DNA of 64,000 nucleotides from Bacillota bacterium (GTDB lineage: Bacteria > Bacillota > Clostridia > Clostridiales > Clostridiaceae), in NCBI GenBank assembly GCA_021781745.1, contig JAJXWH010000025.1, forward strand, positions 1 through 64,000, given 5' to 3'. Shown piece after piece: positions 51,188-61,490 of this stretch. Under the pieces are notes generated by a model that saw only the letters and a program-made list of their open reading frames with translations, ran no database searches and had not been told where the DNA came from. The position numbers were made by a program, and so were the translations under genes. Each line of letters starts with the position of its first letter. Position 1 is the stretch's first letter.

Positions 51188-51826
51188 TTATCTACTTTTG
51201 ATGAAAACAAATAAATCGTATTTTTTCGAAAGTATTGCATAGGAAATTACTGCTAGTACACAGGTTAATAATACTAATAATAAACTGTATGTAAAAGGAA
51301 CAGTATAATTAAGAAAATCAACTTTAGATTTTAGAAAAGTCATTAATACAAATGGCATCAATATAAGCCCAAAAACTAAAAGTGAACGCAATTTAGGATT
51401 ATAGGTATTTTTATGTCGTAGGACTGAAAAGGACACAAAATATCCTAGAAAAATTAAAGTACAAACTATTAAAGTGTTTATCAGAATGCCTTTCTCAAAA
51501 AATACATCCAATGATGCAAAAAAGAAAATAATTAAGGAATAAATAAATATTCCTTCAAATATTTGTTGGAGTAATGAAACAGATTTATTATATTCATAAA
51601 TTAAATTATTACAGAATTTAGTTAAGTCTTTATTACATTCGAGTTTTTTGGGTGGAACCTTTTGTTTTTGAGCTGTAAATACAATATCAAAAACTTGAGA
51701 TTCTACTTTTTGGGGAAGCAGAAGACTAAAATTATTTTGTATTAAACAAGCTTCTATTGAGCGGTAAGTTTCAAGATAAGTATTTTTAAGTAAAGATATA
51801 TCAGGTCTGCTTTGCATATTATCCAC
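51188..51826 (-). CDS. hypothetical multi-pass membrane protein
   Basis: Four predicted hydrophobic segments. Confidence 0.5.
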   Translation of the reverse strand: MDNMQSRPDISLLKNTYLETYRSIEACLIQNNFSLLLPQKVESQVFDIVFTAQKQKVPPKKLECNKDLTKFCNNLIYEYNKSVSLLQQIFEGIFIYSLIIFFFASLDVFFEKGILINTLIVCTLIFLGYFVSFSVLRHKNTYNPKLRSLLVFGLILMPFVLMTFLKSKVDFLNYTVPFTYSLLLVLLTCVLAVISYAILSKKYDLFVFIKSR

Positions 51827-51934
51827 CTCTTAAATTTGTAATGTTTGGAGTATATATATAATCTTGTAATTAAACATTATATCTTATATCATTTTAGCAG
51901 AGGTAAGAGAATAAGTAAACAAGCTAACTTAAAT

Positions 51935-52006
51935 CACATGAATAAAATAACAAGTCCAAAAAGCTATGATGAAAAATAGCATCAGTAAATGGACTTGTTA
52001 TTTTTT
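51935..52006. mobile_element. degenerate/truncated family-A MITE, copy 5
   Basis: CACATGAATAAAATAACAAGTCCA...TGGACTTGTTATTTTTT; AAATAACAAGTCCA/TGGACTTGTTATTT perfect stem; internal atgatgaaaaata shared with copies 1 and 3; right GTGCC end missing. Confidence 0.55.
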
Positions 52007-52176
52007 AAATTGTATCTTAATAAAAAATCCAAACAAATATTTTAAGACATTGTATGAAATTAGCTTATAATATATAATTTATAGTATATTTATGTAAAAG
52101 TTTAAGAATATTAATTTAGAATTTTCAAATGGAGTGCATACTTCCGATAAATAAAACAATAAAGGTTGTGTTTATT

Positions 52177-54285
52177 ATGGAATTAAAAAGATTTAATCAA
52201 AAAGATATAATTTTTGCATTAGATATAGGAACAAGATCTATTATAGGAACAGTAGGCATTATAAAAGATAAGAAGTTCCAAGTAGTGTGCGAAAAATATT
52301 TAGAACATGAAGAAAGAGCTATGGTGGACGGTCAAATACATGATATCACTTTAGTTGCGTCTGTTGTTCAAAAGGTTAAGAACTATCTTGAAGAAGAACT
52401 ACAAATACAATTAAATGAAGTATCTATTGCAGCTGCTGGTAGATTCTTAAGAACAATTGATGTAAGATCAGATATTGATCTTAATGAAGATGAAGAGGTA
52501 AATAAAGAAATAGTAAGAAGCCTGGAATTAAGCGCTGTGAAAAAAGCAGAGGAAGAAATATCTGCTACAACTGAAGGTAAATTATACTGCGTAGGATATT
52601 CAGTAAAGAACTTCTATTTAAATGGTTTCTTAATATCTAATCTAATAGGACACAAAGGTGAGAATATTGGTGCAGAAGTAATAGCAACATTTTTACCAAG
52701 ATCCGTAATTGACTCTCTTTATGCTGTAATGAATAGGGTAAATTTAAAGGTGGTAAACTTAACTCTAGAACCAATAGCAGCAATGGAAGCTACCATACCA
52801 AAAAACTTGCGTTTATTAAATATTGCCTTAGTAGATATTGGTGCAGGTACCTCAGATATAGCCATAAGCTCAAAGGAAAGCATTTCTGCTTATGGAATGG
52901 TGCCAATGGCAGGAGATGAAATTACTGAAGCTATTGTTCAAGAATATTTAGTAGATTTTAATACTGCTGAAAATATAAAAAGATCTATAGTAAAAGAAAA
53001 AGAAGTAACATATATTGATGTTTTAGGATTAGAAAATATATTAGCTTCAGAAAATGTGTTTAAACTAATTAACAATATTGTTTCAAAAACTGCAGAAGAA
53101 GTATCTAAAAAGATCTTAGAATTAAATGGTGACAAGGCACCTAGTGCTGTATTTTTAGTAGGGGGAGGAGCGCATACACCGGGAATATTGGAGGCGATTT
53201 CTGAGAAACTAAAGCTTCCTCCACAAAGAATTGCAATAAAAGATAGGCAATCAGTGACTGAATGCATTTCAGATAATAAATTGGGCTCTGCTGGAGTTAC
53301 TGTGCTTGGAATAGCACTAGCTGCAATAAGAAGCTTGGGAAATGATTTTATTGATGTAAATTTAAATAATGATCCAATTAGTTTATTTAATTCTCATAAA
53401 CATACTATAATGGATGTACTGCTTCAAGCTGGAATAAATCCTTCTTTACTCATAAGCAAGAATGGGAAAAGTGTAAGGTTTACTTATAATGGATGTAAAA
53501 GAATTGTTTTTGGCGAATATGGAGTTAATGCAAAGATTACAATTAATGGGCAGGAGGCTACACTTGAAACTGAAGTTAAGGCAAATGATAACATAATTCT
53601 AGAATATGCCCAAAATGGAAAAGATGCGGCTCCAAAATTATCAGAGAATATTAGGAATATAAACTCTATATCAGTATATTTAGATAAAGAAATAATTAAT
53701 ATTGAACCAATGATACTTGTTAATGGTGAAAGAGAAGATTTAGATTATATAATAAAAAATGGTGACGAAGTAAATGTTTTTTTACCATGTAAAGCTCACG
53801 ACTTCAAAAGATATATTTTAAATGAAGATGTAAATATTTATATAGCTGGTAACCTTCTTGAAGATGATTATGAAATATCAGAAGGAAGTCATTTAATAAA
53901 AGAAGCTAAGGTACAAGAAGAAAATAAGATTAATGAAAAAATTATAGTAGAAGAGGACACAATAAAAGAAATAAATAAAGAAAATGCTAGTGAATATGAT
54001 GATCTAAATAATGAAGATAAGTCAGACAATAATATTGATGAAAGACAAAAGGAGATTGCAGCTACAAAAAAAGAGCTACCTAGTATAACAGTAGTTGTTA
54101 ATGGAAATAATGTAACATTAAAAGATAAAACGCAATATCTTATTGTTGATATATTTAATTATATAGATTTTGATTTAACTGTGGCAAAAGGCATAATAAA
54201 TTTAAAGCTAAATGGAGAAAAAGCAGCTTATACTGCCACAATAAAAGAGGGAGATATTATTGAAGTTTTTTGGAGTGATAATTAA
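52177..54285 (+). CDS. FtsA-like cell division ATPase with long C-terminal extension
   Basis: IIFALDIGTRSIIGTVG, VDIGAGTSDIAI, VFLVGGGAHTPG; about 300 extra residues after the actin-like core. Confidence 0.8.
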   Translation: MELKRFNQKDIIFALDIGTRSIIGTVGIIKDKKFQVVCEKYLEHEERAMVDGQIHDITLVASVVQKVKNYLEEELQIQLNEVSIAAAGRFLRTIDVRSDIDLNEDEEVNKEIVRSLELSAVKKAEEEISATTEGKLYCVGYSVKNFYLNGFLISNLIGHKGENIGAEVIATFLPRSVIDSLYAVMNRVNLKVVNLTLEPIAAMEATIPKNLRLLNIALVDIGAGTSDIAISSKESISAYGMVPMAGDEITEAIVQEYLVDFNTAENIKRSIVKEKEVTYIDVLGLENILASENVFKLINNIVSKTAEEVSKKILELNGDKAPSAVFLVGGGAHTPGILEAISEKLKLPPQRIAIKDRQSVTECISDNKLGSAGVTVLGIALAAIRSLGNDFIDVNLNNDPISLFNSHKHTIMDVLLQAGINPSLLISKNGKSVRFTYNGCKRIVFGEYGVNAKITINGQEATLETEVKANDNIILEYAQNGKDAAPKLSENIRNINSISVYLDKEIINIEPMILVNGEREDLDYIIKNGDEVNVFLPCKAHDFKRYILNEDVNIYIAGNLLEDDYEISEGSHLIKEAKVQEENKINEKIIVEEDTIKEINKENASEYDDLNNEDKSDNNIDERQKEIAATKKELPSITVVVNGNNVTLKDKTQYLIVDIFNYIDFDLTVAKGIINLKLNGEKAAYTATIKEGDIIEVFWSDN

Positions 54286-54338
54286 TTACCCCAAATTTTA
54301 GTTTGAAAGATTAATGTAATTATGGAGGAACCAAGAAA

Positions 54339-55520
54339 GTGATAGATTTTAAAAAAGAAGCTAACTTAATAAAAGAGGAACTTATAAAAATAAGAAGGGA
54401 CTTACATGAACATCCAGAACTTGGATTTGAAGAAGTAAGAACATCGAAGGTAATTAAAGATTTCTTGGAGGCTAATAATATTCCATATATTGAAGTAGCA
54501 AGAACAGGAGTATGTGGAATTATAAAAGGAACAAAAGAAGGGAATAATAAAACTATAGCGCTAAGAGGAGATATAGACGGTCTTCCTATTAAAGATATGA
54601 AAACTTGTGAATTTAAATCTAAAATAGATGGAAGGATGCATGCTTGTGGTCATGATGCACATACTACAATACTTATGGGAGCTGGAAAGATATTAAATAA
54701 TAATAAAGATAAGTTTTCAGGAACTGTAAAATTATTATTTGAACCTGCAGAAGAAACTACAGGCGGAGCAACTCCAATGATAGATGAAGGGATTTTAGAA
54801 AATCCTAAAGTTGATTGTATTCTTGGTCTTCACGTAGATGAAGAAACAGAATGTGGAACTATAAAAATAAAAAAAGGGGTTGTTAATGCAGCTTCTAATC
54901 CATTTAGTATAAAAATAACAGGTCAGGGAGGCCACGGAGCATCACCTCATACAACTGTTGACCCCATAGTTATTGCAAGTCATATTGTAGTAGCTCTTCA
55001 GACAATAGTGAGTAGAGAAATAGCCCCTGTAAATCCTATAGTTATTACTGTTGGAACGTTACATGCAGGGACTGCTCAAAATATTATTCCAGGGGAAGCA
55101 ACTTTAAGCGGAATGATTAGGACTATGACAAAAGAGGATAGGGCATTTGCTATACAAAGATTAAATGAAATTGTGAATGGAATTGCAACAATGTCGAGAG
55201 CTAAGGCGGAAATTAAGATAGAGGAAAGCTATCCTTGTCTTTATAATAGTGATGAATTTGTAGATTTAGTTAGTGATAGCGCAAGTGTGATTTTAGGTAA
55301 AGAAAATGTTTTAGAGCAAAAAGCACCTAAAATGGGAGTTGAAAGCTTTGCGTATTTTGCTAATGAAAGGCCAAGTGCGTTTTATTTCTTAGGTAGTGGA
55401 AATAAAAATAAAGGAACTACAGAGCCTGCACACAGTAATTTATTTGATATTGATGAAGATTGCCTTCCAATTGGAGCTTCTATTCAAGCTTTAGCAGCAT
55501 TTAATTATTTGACAGAATAG
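54339..55520 (+). CDS. M20-family amidohydrolase
   Basis: RRDLHEHPELGFEE, RGDIDGLPI, MHACGHDAHTTILMGA, GGHGASPH. Confidence 0.92.
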   Translation: MIDFKKEANLIKEELIKIRRDLHEHPELGFEEVRTSKVIKDFLEANNIPYIEVARTGVCGIIKGTKEGNNKTIALRGDIDGLPIKDMKTCEFKSKIDGRMHACGHDAHTTILMGAGKILNNNKDKFSGTVKLLFEPAEETTGGATPMIDEGILENPKVDCILGLHVDEETECGTIKIKKGVVNAASNPFSIKITGQGGHGASPHTTVDPIVIASHIVVALQTIVSREIAPVNPIVITVGTLHAGTAQNIIPGEATLSGMIRTMTKEDRAFAIQRLNEIVNGIATMSRAKAEIKIEESYPCLYNSDEFVDLVSDSASVILGKENVLEQKAPKMGVESFAYFANERPSAFYFLGSGNKNKGTTEPAHSNLFDIDEDCLPIGASIQALAAFNYLTE

Positions 55521-55611
55521 TTACATTTAAGGATATTGCTGTAAATAAAATTGACAATATCCTTAAAAAACTAGATAATGCTAAGGGTAATAAAATTAGG
55601 AGTGATTGTAT

Positions 55612-56586
55612 TTGAAGATAGAAATAGGTCCAAATGAAGCAGGTCAGAGATTAGATAAATTTTTAAGAAAATTATTAAAGGATGTACCATTAAGTGCAAT
55701 CTTTAAAGCTTTGAGAAAAAAAGATATAAGAGTTAATGATAAAAAAGAAAATGAAAAATACTTTTTACAAGAAGGAGATATAGTAGAAATTAGATACATT
55801 CAAAGTAAAAAGGAAGATAAAACTGACAAGTTTATCAAAGTTAATGCAAAAGGAATTAAAATTGCATTTGAAGATGAAAATATATTAGTGCTTGAAAAAT
55901 GGCCGAATATCTTGGTTCATTCAGATACTAAAGATAGCGAGGAACCAACACTTACAGACTATGTATTATCATATTTAAATGATAAGGGAGCTTATGTGCC
56001 AGAAAATGAACTGACTTTTACACCAGCAGCTTGCAATAGGTTAGACAGAAATACAGCTGGTATTGTTATTTTTGGAAAAACTTTTGAAGGGTTAAAATGC
56101 ATTAATGAAGCTATAAGAGAAGATGAAATAAAGAAGTATTATTATACTCTAGCAAAAGGTAAAATAAGAAACGGACTTTATGAAGCGTACATAGTAAAAA
56201 ATCCAGAAACTAATGTATCTAAGATTTATGACAGCGAAGTTGAGAATTCTAAAAAAATAGCAATGGAAATAAGTACAGTGGAAACAAATGGTGCATATTC
56301 GCTTATAGATATTAATTTAATAACAGGACGAAGCCATCAAATTAGGGCACATTTGGCTCATTTAGGAAATCCGATAATTGGAGATAATAAATATGGAGAT
56401 AAGAAATTAAATTCATTTTTTGAGAATAAATATGGTCTAAATTATCAATATTTATATGCTTATAAATTAAATTTTAGAAAGATTAATGGTAAGCTTGAAT
56501 ATTTGAAAAATAAGACTATAGCAGTTGCACTACCTCCAATGTTAAAAAAAATAAAACAAGATGTGTTTAAGTTTTCGCTTAGATAG
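55612..56586 (+). CDS. RluA-family 23S/rRNA-type pseudouridine synthase
   Basis: S4-like N-terminus, NRLDRNTAGIVIFGKT, LITGRSHQIRAHLAHLGNPIIGD. Confidence 0.92.
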   Translation: MKIEIGPNEAGQRLDKFLRKLLKDVPLSAIFKALRKKDIRVNDKKENEKYFLQEGDIVEIRYIQSKKEDKTDKFIKVNAKGIKIAFEDENILVLEKWPNILVHSDTKDSEEPTLTDYVLSYLNDKGAYVPENELTFTPAACNRLDRNTAGIVIFGKTFEGLKCINEAIREDEIKKYYYTLAKGKIRNGLYEAYIVKNPETNVSKIYDSEVENSKKIAMEISTVETNGAYSLIDINLITGRSHQIRAHLAHLGNPIIGDNKYGDKKLNSFFENKYGLNYQYLYAYKLNFRKINGKLEYLKNKTIAVALPPMLKKIKQDVFKFSLR

Positions 56587-56595
56587 GAGGTAATT

Positions 56596-58215
56596 ATGGA
56601 GGAAAGATCAGCCAGTAGTAATAGGGGCTTTTTAATTCTTTCAGTAGCGGGGATTTTATCTAAAGTAATATCAGTATTTTATATACCACTCCTTCAAAGA
56701 ATAATAGGTCTTGATGGATATGGTATATATCAAAATTGTTATGAAGTATTTTTATTTGTATATGCAGTTACAAATTTAGGAACTCAGCCGGCTATCGCAA
56801 AAGTAGTTGCAGAACTTATGGCCCTAGAAAAACCTAATGATGCAATAAGGGCACTTAAGATATCTAGAACTCTTTTGGCTTTAGCTGGTGGTATATTAAC
56901 AATTTTCTTAATGATATTTGCATTTCCTATTGGAAAAGCGATAGGCAACCCTTCAGCATCTTATGGAATTTTAATGCTTGCTCCAAGCATATTTGTTACA
57001 TCACTTTTATCATCTTATAGGGGATACTTCCAAGGTAGAAATAGTATGACGGCTATTGCTGTATCTCAAGTAATAGAACAAGTTATAAATATTGTGATTA
57101 GTTTGGGATGCGCTTATATTTTAATGAAAGTAAGTGTTGAATATGGCAGTGCTGGAGGTACTGTAGGTACTTCAGTAGGTGCTCTTATTGCATGTCTTTA
57201 TATGGTTTATATTTATGGTAAGAATAATTTTGAAGAAGAAGCTATAGAAGCTCAGCATAATCATAATACTAAGAGAGTAAGGACTAAGCATATAATTAGG
57301 AAATTAATAAAATACGGACTACCGATTACTTTGAGTTCTGGGCTTCAGAACTTCGGTAGCTTAGTAGATATGGTGAATGTTAACAGCAGATTAGCATTTG
57401 CGGGATTCACTGCAGAGCAGTCACATGTCCTTTATGGAGTTTTAGGAAGATATAAAACCTTACTTTCTGTACCTCTAATAATAGTGACAGCCCTTGGGAC
57501 AACCGTATTGCCGGCAGTAGCTGCAGCTATGGCATTAAAAGATAAAAAAGAAGTAAGAAGAAAAACTACTTTTGCTTTTAGAATAACGTTTATAATTACA
57601 ATACCTGCAGCAGTAGGGCTTGCGTGTTTAGCTAAAGAAGTTTTTGAATTATTATATGGAACAACCCAAGGCTTTGAATTGATGGTATGGGGATCAGTAG
57701 TATTAATTCTTATGGCCGTTGTATCTATTCAAACTGTTATACTTCAGAGTATGAATAAACTTTATTTTGTTCTTGGTACATTTAGCATAGGTATTATTGC
57801 TAAAATAGTAGCTAATTATATATTAGTAGGAATGCCAGATATAAATATTTTAGGAGTAGTAGTAGGGAATTTCTTATGGTTTGCAATACCATTTATTTTA
57901 AACCAAAGGGCTTTAAAAAAAGCGCTTAGAGTGAAAATACCAATGTTAAGAAATATAATAAAACCACTTGCAGCTTCAATAGTAATGGCTGGAACAATAT
58001 TAGCAATAAGAGTACCTGTATCAGAAATACTAATAATAACAAACCAAAATATTATCATAAAGGGAATATCAACATTAGTAATGATTTCTGCTGGAGGATT
58101 TGTGTATTTATATTTAATGGTATTATTGGGAGGAATTACAAAGAGCGATATTAATAGTATATCATCTCGTATTTTTACCTACTTACCTAGATTTTTAAGA
58201 AAAAAGTTAAAATAG
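56596..58215 (+). CDS. SpoVB/YtgP-type polysaccharide biosynthesis (MOP superfamily) exporter
   Basis: Multi-pass membrane protein; GFLILSVAGILSKVISVFYIPLLQRIIGLDGYGIYQ. Confidence 0.85.
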   Translation: MEERSASSNRGFLILSVAGILSKVISVFYIPLLQRIIGLDGYGIYQNCYEVFLFVYAVTNLGTQPAIAKVVAELMALEKPNDAIRALKISRTLLALAGGILTIFLMIFAFPIGKAIGNPSASYGILMLAPSIFVTSLLSSYRGYFQGRNSMTAIAVSQVIEQVINIVISLGCAYILMKVSVEYGSAGGTVGTSVGALIACLYMVYIYGKNNFEEEAIEAQHNHNTKRVRTKHIIRKLIKYGLPITLSSGLQNFGSLVDMVNVNSRLAFAGFTAEQSHVLYGVLGRYKTLLSVPLIIVTALGTTVLPAVAAAMALKDKKEVRRKTTFAFRITFIITIPAAVGLACLAKEVFELLYGTTQGFELMVWGSVVLILMAVVSIQTVILQSMNKLYFVLGTFSIGIIAKIVANYILVGMPDINILGVVVGNFLWFAIPFILNQRALKKALRVKIPMLRNIIKPLAASIVMAGTILAIRVPVSEILIITNQNIIIKGISTLVMISAGGFVYLYLMVLLGGITKSDINSISSRIFTYLPRFLRKKLK

Positions 58216-58238
58216 TTATTTAATGATTGAAAGAAGAT

Positions 58239-58294
58239 AATACTCTATTGCGTGGCGTTGTAAAATATTTTGCGACGATACGCAATAGAGTATT
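58239..58294. terminator. long bidirectional palindrome between convergent exporter genes
   Basis: AATACTCTATTGCGT...ACGCAATAGAGTATT with near-palindromic interior cgttgtaaaatattttgcgacg. Confidence 0.7.
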
Positions 58295-58326
58295 ATTTCT
58301 TTTATAGTAGGTGAATAGGTACTTGC

Positions 58327-59826
58327 TTAGTCTCCGCTTTCTCCAAAAGTTCCAAGGTATGCAAAAACCGCAAACACAAGACCCATGATAACAAAATTGT
58401 TAATAATTAGGGAGTGGGTTAACATGTGCTTTGAAAATATATTTATAATCAAGAAGGTGAGAAAGCCAAGTAGTATATAGATTACGATATTTGACTGATT
58501 TAAATTAAGTTCAATATGTTTATTTACCTCATACATATTAAGAATAAAGCCTATTGTGCATGCAATCAGCATGGTTAAGCTGTATCCGAATATATTTATA
58601 GAATGAATGGCAGTAAATATGTATAAACATATTAATTCAATTACAGCTTCAATTAATGAGTTTCTGAGAATTATGCTTTGCCTATTAAGACCGTTCAATA
58701 CCCCGAACATAGTTACAGCTGGAAAAAATATTGGTGCCGTAAGTGAAGCAAATCTAATATATTGGCCTAAATCATTTCTTCCATAAAACATTTCACCTAG
58801 AGAATTTGGAATTACGTTACAAATAATTGTAGTTGCTATTCCAAGTAAAAATGCAACTTTTAGTACTTTTCTTATTCTGACAGAAGCTTCGTATTGTTTT
58901 CCGAGTACTAAAGATTGTGAGAGGTCAGGAATTAATAATGTATTAATTGTAGAAACCACAATTAATGGTATGGTTATTATGCTAAGTGCCATGCCTGTAT
59001 ATTTTCCTATCATACTTAGAGCTTCAGTATAATTAAAACCAGCAGCTAGTAATCGCCTGGGAACAATTAAGGTAGATAGTGTTCCTAAAATATTAGTTAA
59101 GAAACCATTTAAGCAAAGTGGTATTGCAATAATTACAACATCAAAAAGAAGCTGAAAACCACTTTCAGGTACTTCGTGAGAAATCGGCATTTTGTTTATA
59201 GAATACTTATAATAAATATAAAGAAAAATTAGGCTTTGAAATTCGCCTATACATAGTGCAACAGTAGCTAGGGTTACCATGCCTTCTAAGGTTTGAGCAT
59301 TAGTTAAATAAATAAGTAAGCTTACAGTTAAAATCCTCATGGCTTTTTCGCAAATATCAATTATGGCAGGTACTGTGATTCTAGAGGTTCCGTAAAAATA
59401 CCCCTTAAGTATATTTGAAATTGCTATGCAAACCATAGCTGGGCAGATAACTTTTATGGCGTTTATAGTTCTTACATCGTTCACACCGTATTTTCCAAGT
59501 AACGGAGCGCAAAGAAATACTATAATGCCTATTAAAAATGCCCAAGATATGTTAAATAAAGATACAACTCTAATAGTTTTCACTATATTATTATGGTCAT
59601 TCTTCTGAGAATAAACAGCGGTTATTTTAGAAATGGATGCAACTATACCTGCTGTCATAAGACATATAAATAAATTGTAAATAGGCATGACCAAATTATA
59701 AAGTCCCATTCCTTCAGCACCTAAGACTTTAGAAAGATATATTGAAAAAATAAAGCCCAATATACCAGTAGTAACATTTGATGATATTAATAAAAAAGAA
59801 TTCTTAACAAAATTATCTTTATCCAC
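58327..59826 (-). CDS. spoVB: stage V sporulation protein B-like MOP exporter
   Basis: NSFLLISSNVTTGILGFIFSIYLSKVLGAEGMGLYNLVMPIYNLFICLMTAGI. Confidence 0.82.
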   Translation of the reverse strand: MDKDNFVKNSFLLISSNVTTGILGFIFSIYLSKVLGAEGMGLYNLVMPIYNLFICLMTAGIVASISKITAVYSQKNDHNNIVKTIRVVSLFNISWAFLIGIIVFLCAPLLGKYGVNDVRTINAIKVICPAMVCIAISNILKGYFYGTSRITVPAIIDICEKAMRILTVSLLIYLTNAQTLEGMVTLATVALCIGEFQSLIFLYIYYKYSINKMPISHEVPESGFQLLFDVVIIAIPLCLNGFLTNILGTLSTLIVPRRLLAAGFNYTEALSMIGKYTGMALSIITIPLIVVSTINTLLIPDLSQSLVLGKQYEASVRIRKVLKVAFLLGIATTIICNVIPNSLGEMFYGRNDLGQYIRFASLTAPIFFPAVTMFGVLNGLNRQSIILRNSLIEAVIELICLYIFTAIHSINIFGYSLTMLIACTIGFILNMYEVNKHIELNLNQSNIVIYILLGFLTFLIINIFSKHMLTHSLIINNFVIMGLVFAVFAYLGTFGESGD

Positions 59827-60053
59827 GGCTCACTCCCTCCTTCCTTTAAACCACTATAAACATATTCATATAATGTGTAAAATATGAGACCTTTACGAAA
59901 TAAATTAATTTACTTAAGTTTTCATAATTAAATCTTTTAAGTTATTAGAAAAGGGAGGTCTTATTTTAATAGATTTACAATATAAATTTAATAGGAAATT
60001 TTTATTTGTTATAAAATTACATAATTACATTAAATCAGTAAGGGGAGAGTGAA

Positions 60054-61361
60054 GTGAGAAGGTTTCTAAAATTTTTAAGTGTTTCGGTCATAATAGTTGT
60101 GGTAGCATTTGGAGTATTTAGATTTTCTAATGAATATAGAATGAGCACATTAAAAAATAACATTAGTTGGAGTGTTGCATATAAAAACTGTAAAAATTCT
60201 GTAGCTTTCGATAAGGATGAAAATAAAAACACCTATGTAGCTTATGATAATTATATTAAGGTTATTAGAGATGACGGAAGGGAAGAAACTTTACTGCAAG
60301 ATAAATCCTTAAAAATAGAAAATATAATTTATTATAAGAGTAAGTTATACTTTATTTCAAATTCTAGTTTATATGAATATGATTTAGGAAGTAAAAATTT
60401 AAAATCAATTTTAGATAAAATACCGTCTGAAGGCAAATATCTCGATAGAAATCTAATTATTAAAGATTCAAAACTTCTTTTATCCATAGGAAGTGCTACA
60501 AATTCTGGTGTGGCTACCTATGACAGCAAGTATTCCCCTGATAAGATTCCTTATGATAAAAGCTCAATAGATATTACATTAAATGGATTTAATTATGGAG
60601 AAAAGAAAACAGGTGCTTTTATGCCTTACGGGAATTCTAGTGAGCAGGGGCAACGAATAAAAGCGCAAAGTTTAGCCAATGCCTGTATTGTTGAAATAAA
60701 CTTAAGTAATAATAAGGCAGCATTATATTCTTCAGGAATAAGAAATATTAAAGGCTGGGATTTAGACAGTGAAGGAGTTTTATATGGTATTGTAGGAGGT
60801 ATGGAAAGCACTGGAGAAAGGCCTATTAATAGAGACTCAGATTACCTTTACAAAATAGATAAAGGTAAATGGTATGGATGGCCAGATTTCAGCGGTGGAG
60901 ATCCTATTACTTCCCCTAGGTTTAAGGGTGATAAGTTAGTTTCTAATCTTATATCAAATCCTCCAAACAAGATTGTTCAAGCACCTGTTTATCAATATTC
61001 GGATGTAGGGATAATAAGATATTTGGCTATAGATAAAGAAGGCAGAATATTAGATAAAAATTCAAAAATATATTTTGATAGTAAGGAAAATGTTATAGCT
61101 TCAATTGGAACAAATAATGTTGTTTATAACTTATTGAAATTAAAAGATATAAGCGATATAAAAGGAATAAAATATTCAGAAGGAGATATTTATATTTTAG
61201 ACAGTGGAGTAGGCTGTATATATAAATTACAATCAGAGAATTTGAATCTAAAGTTTAACTTACCAATGTCGATTTGGATATTTATATTTGTATTGTTACT
61301 TATATTAACTTGTTTGATTATTTATAAATTGTATTCTAAAAAAATGAAAATAACTAAATGA
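60054..61361 (+). CDS. membrane-anchored sugar/sorbosone dehydrogenase-like beta-propeller protein
   Basis: GWDLDSEGVLYGIVGGMESTGERPINRDSDYLYKIDKGKWYGWPDFSGGDP; TMs at both termini; GTG start. Confidence 0.65.
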   Translation: MRRFLKFLSVSVIIVVVAFGVFRFSNEYRMSTLKNNISWSVAYKNCKNSVAFDKDENKNTYVAYDNYIKVIRDDGREETLLQDKSLKIENIIYYKSKLYFISNSSLYEYDLGSKNLKSILDKIPSEGKYLDRNLIIKDSKLLLSIGSATNSGVATYDSKYSPDKIPYDKSSIDITLNGFNYGEKKTGAFMPYGNSSEQGQRIKAQSLANACIVEINLSNNKAALYSSGIRNIKGWDLDSEGVLYGIVGGMESTGERPINRDSDYLYKIDKGKWYGWPDFSGGDPITSPRFKGDKLVSNLISNPPNKIVQAPVYQYSDVGIIRYLAIDKEGRILDKNSKIYFDSKENVIASIGTNNVVYNLLKLKDISDIKGIKYSEGDIYILDSGVGCIYKLQSENLNLKFNLPMSIWIFIFVLLLILTCLIIYKLYSKKMKITK

Positions 61362-61490
61362 ATTATAAAGCTGCTTTAAAAGATATATTTTAGGGCAGTT
61401 TTTTTAAACTTTAAAAGATTTCATAGTTAAAATTATGGAAAATAGTGGTAGAATGTAATTATAGATATTGAGAGGTATGGAGGAATAACT

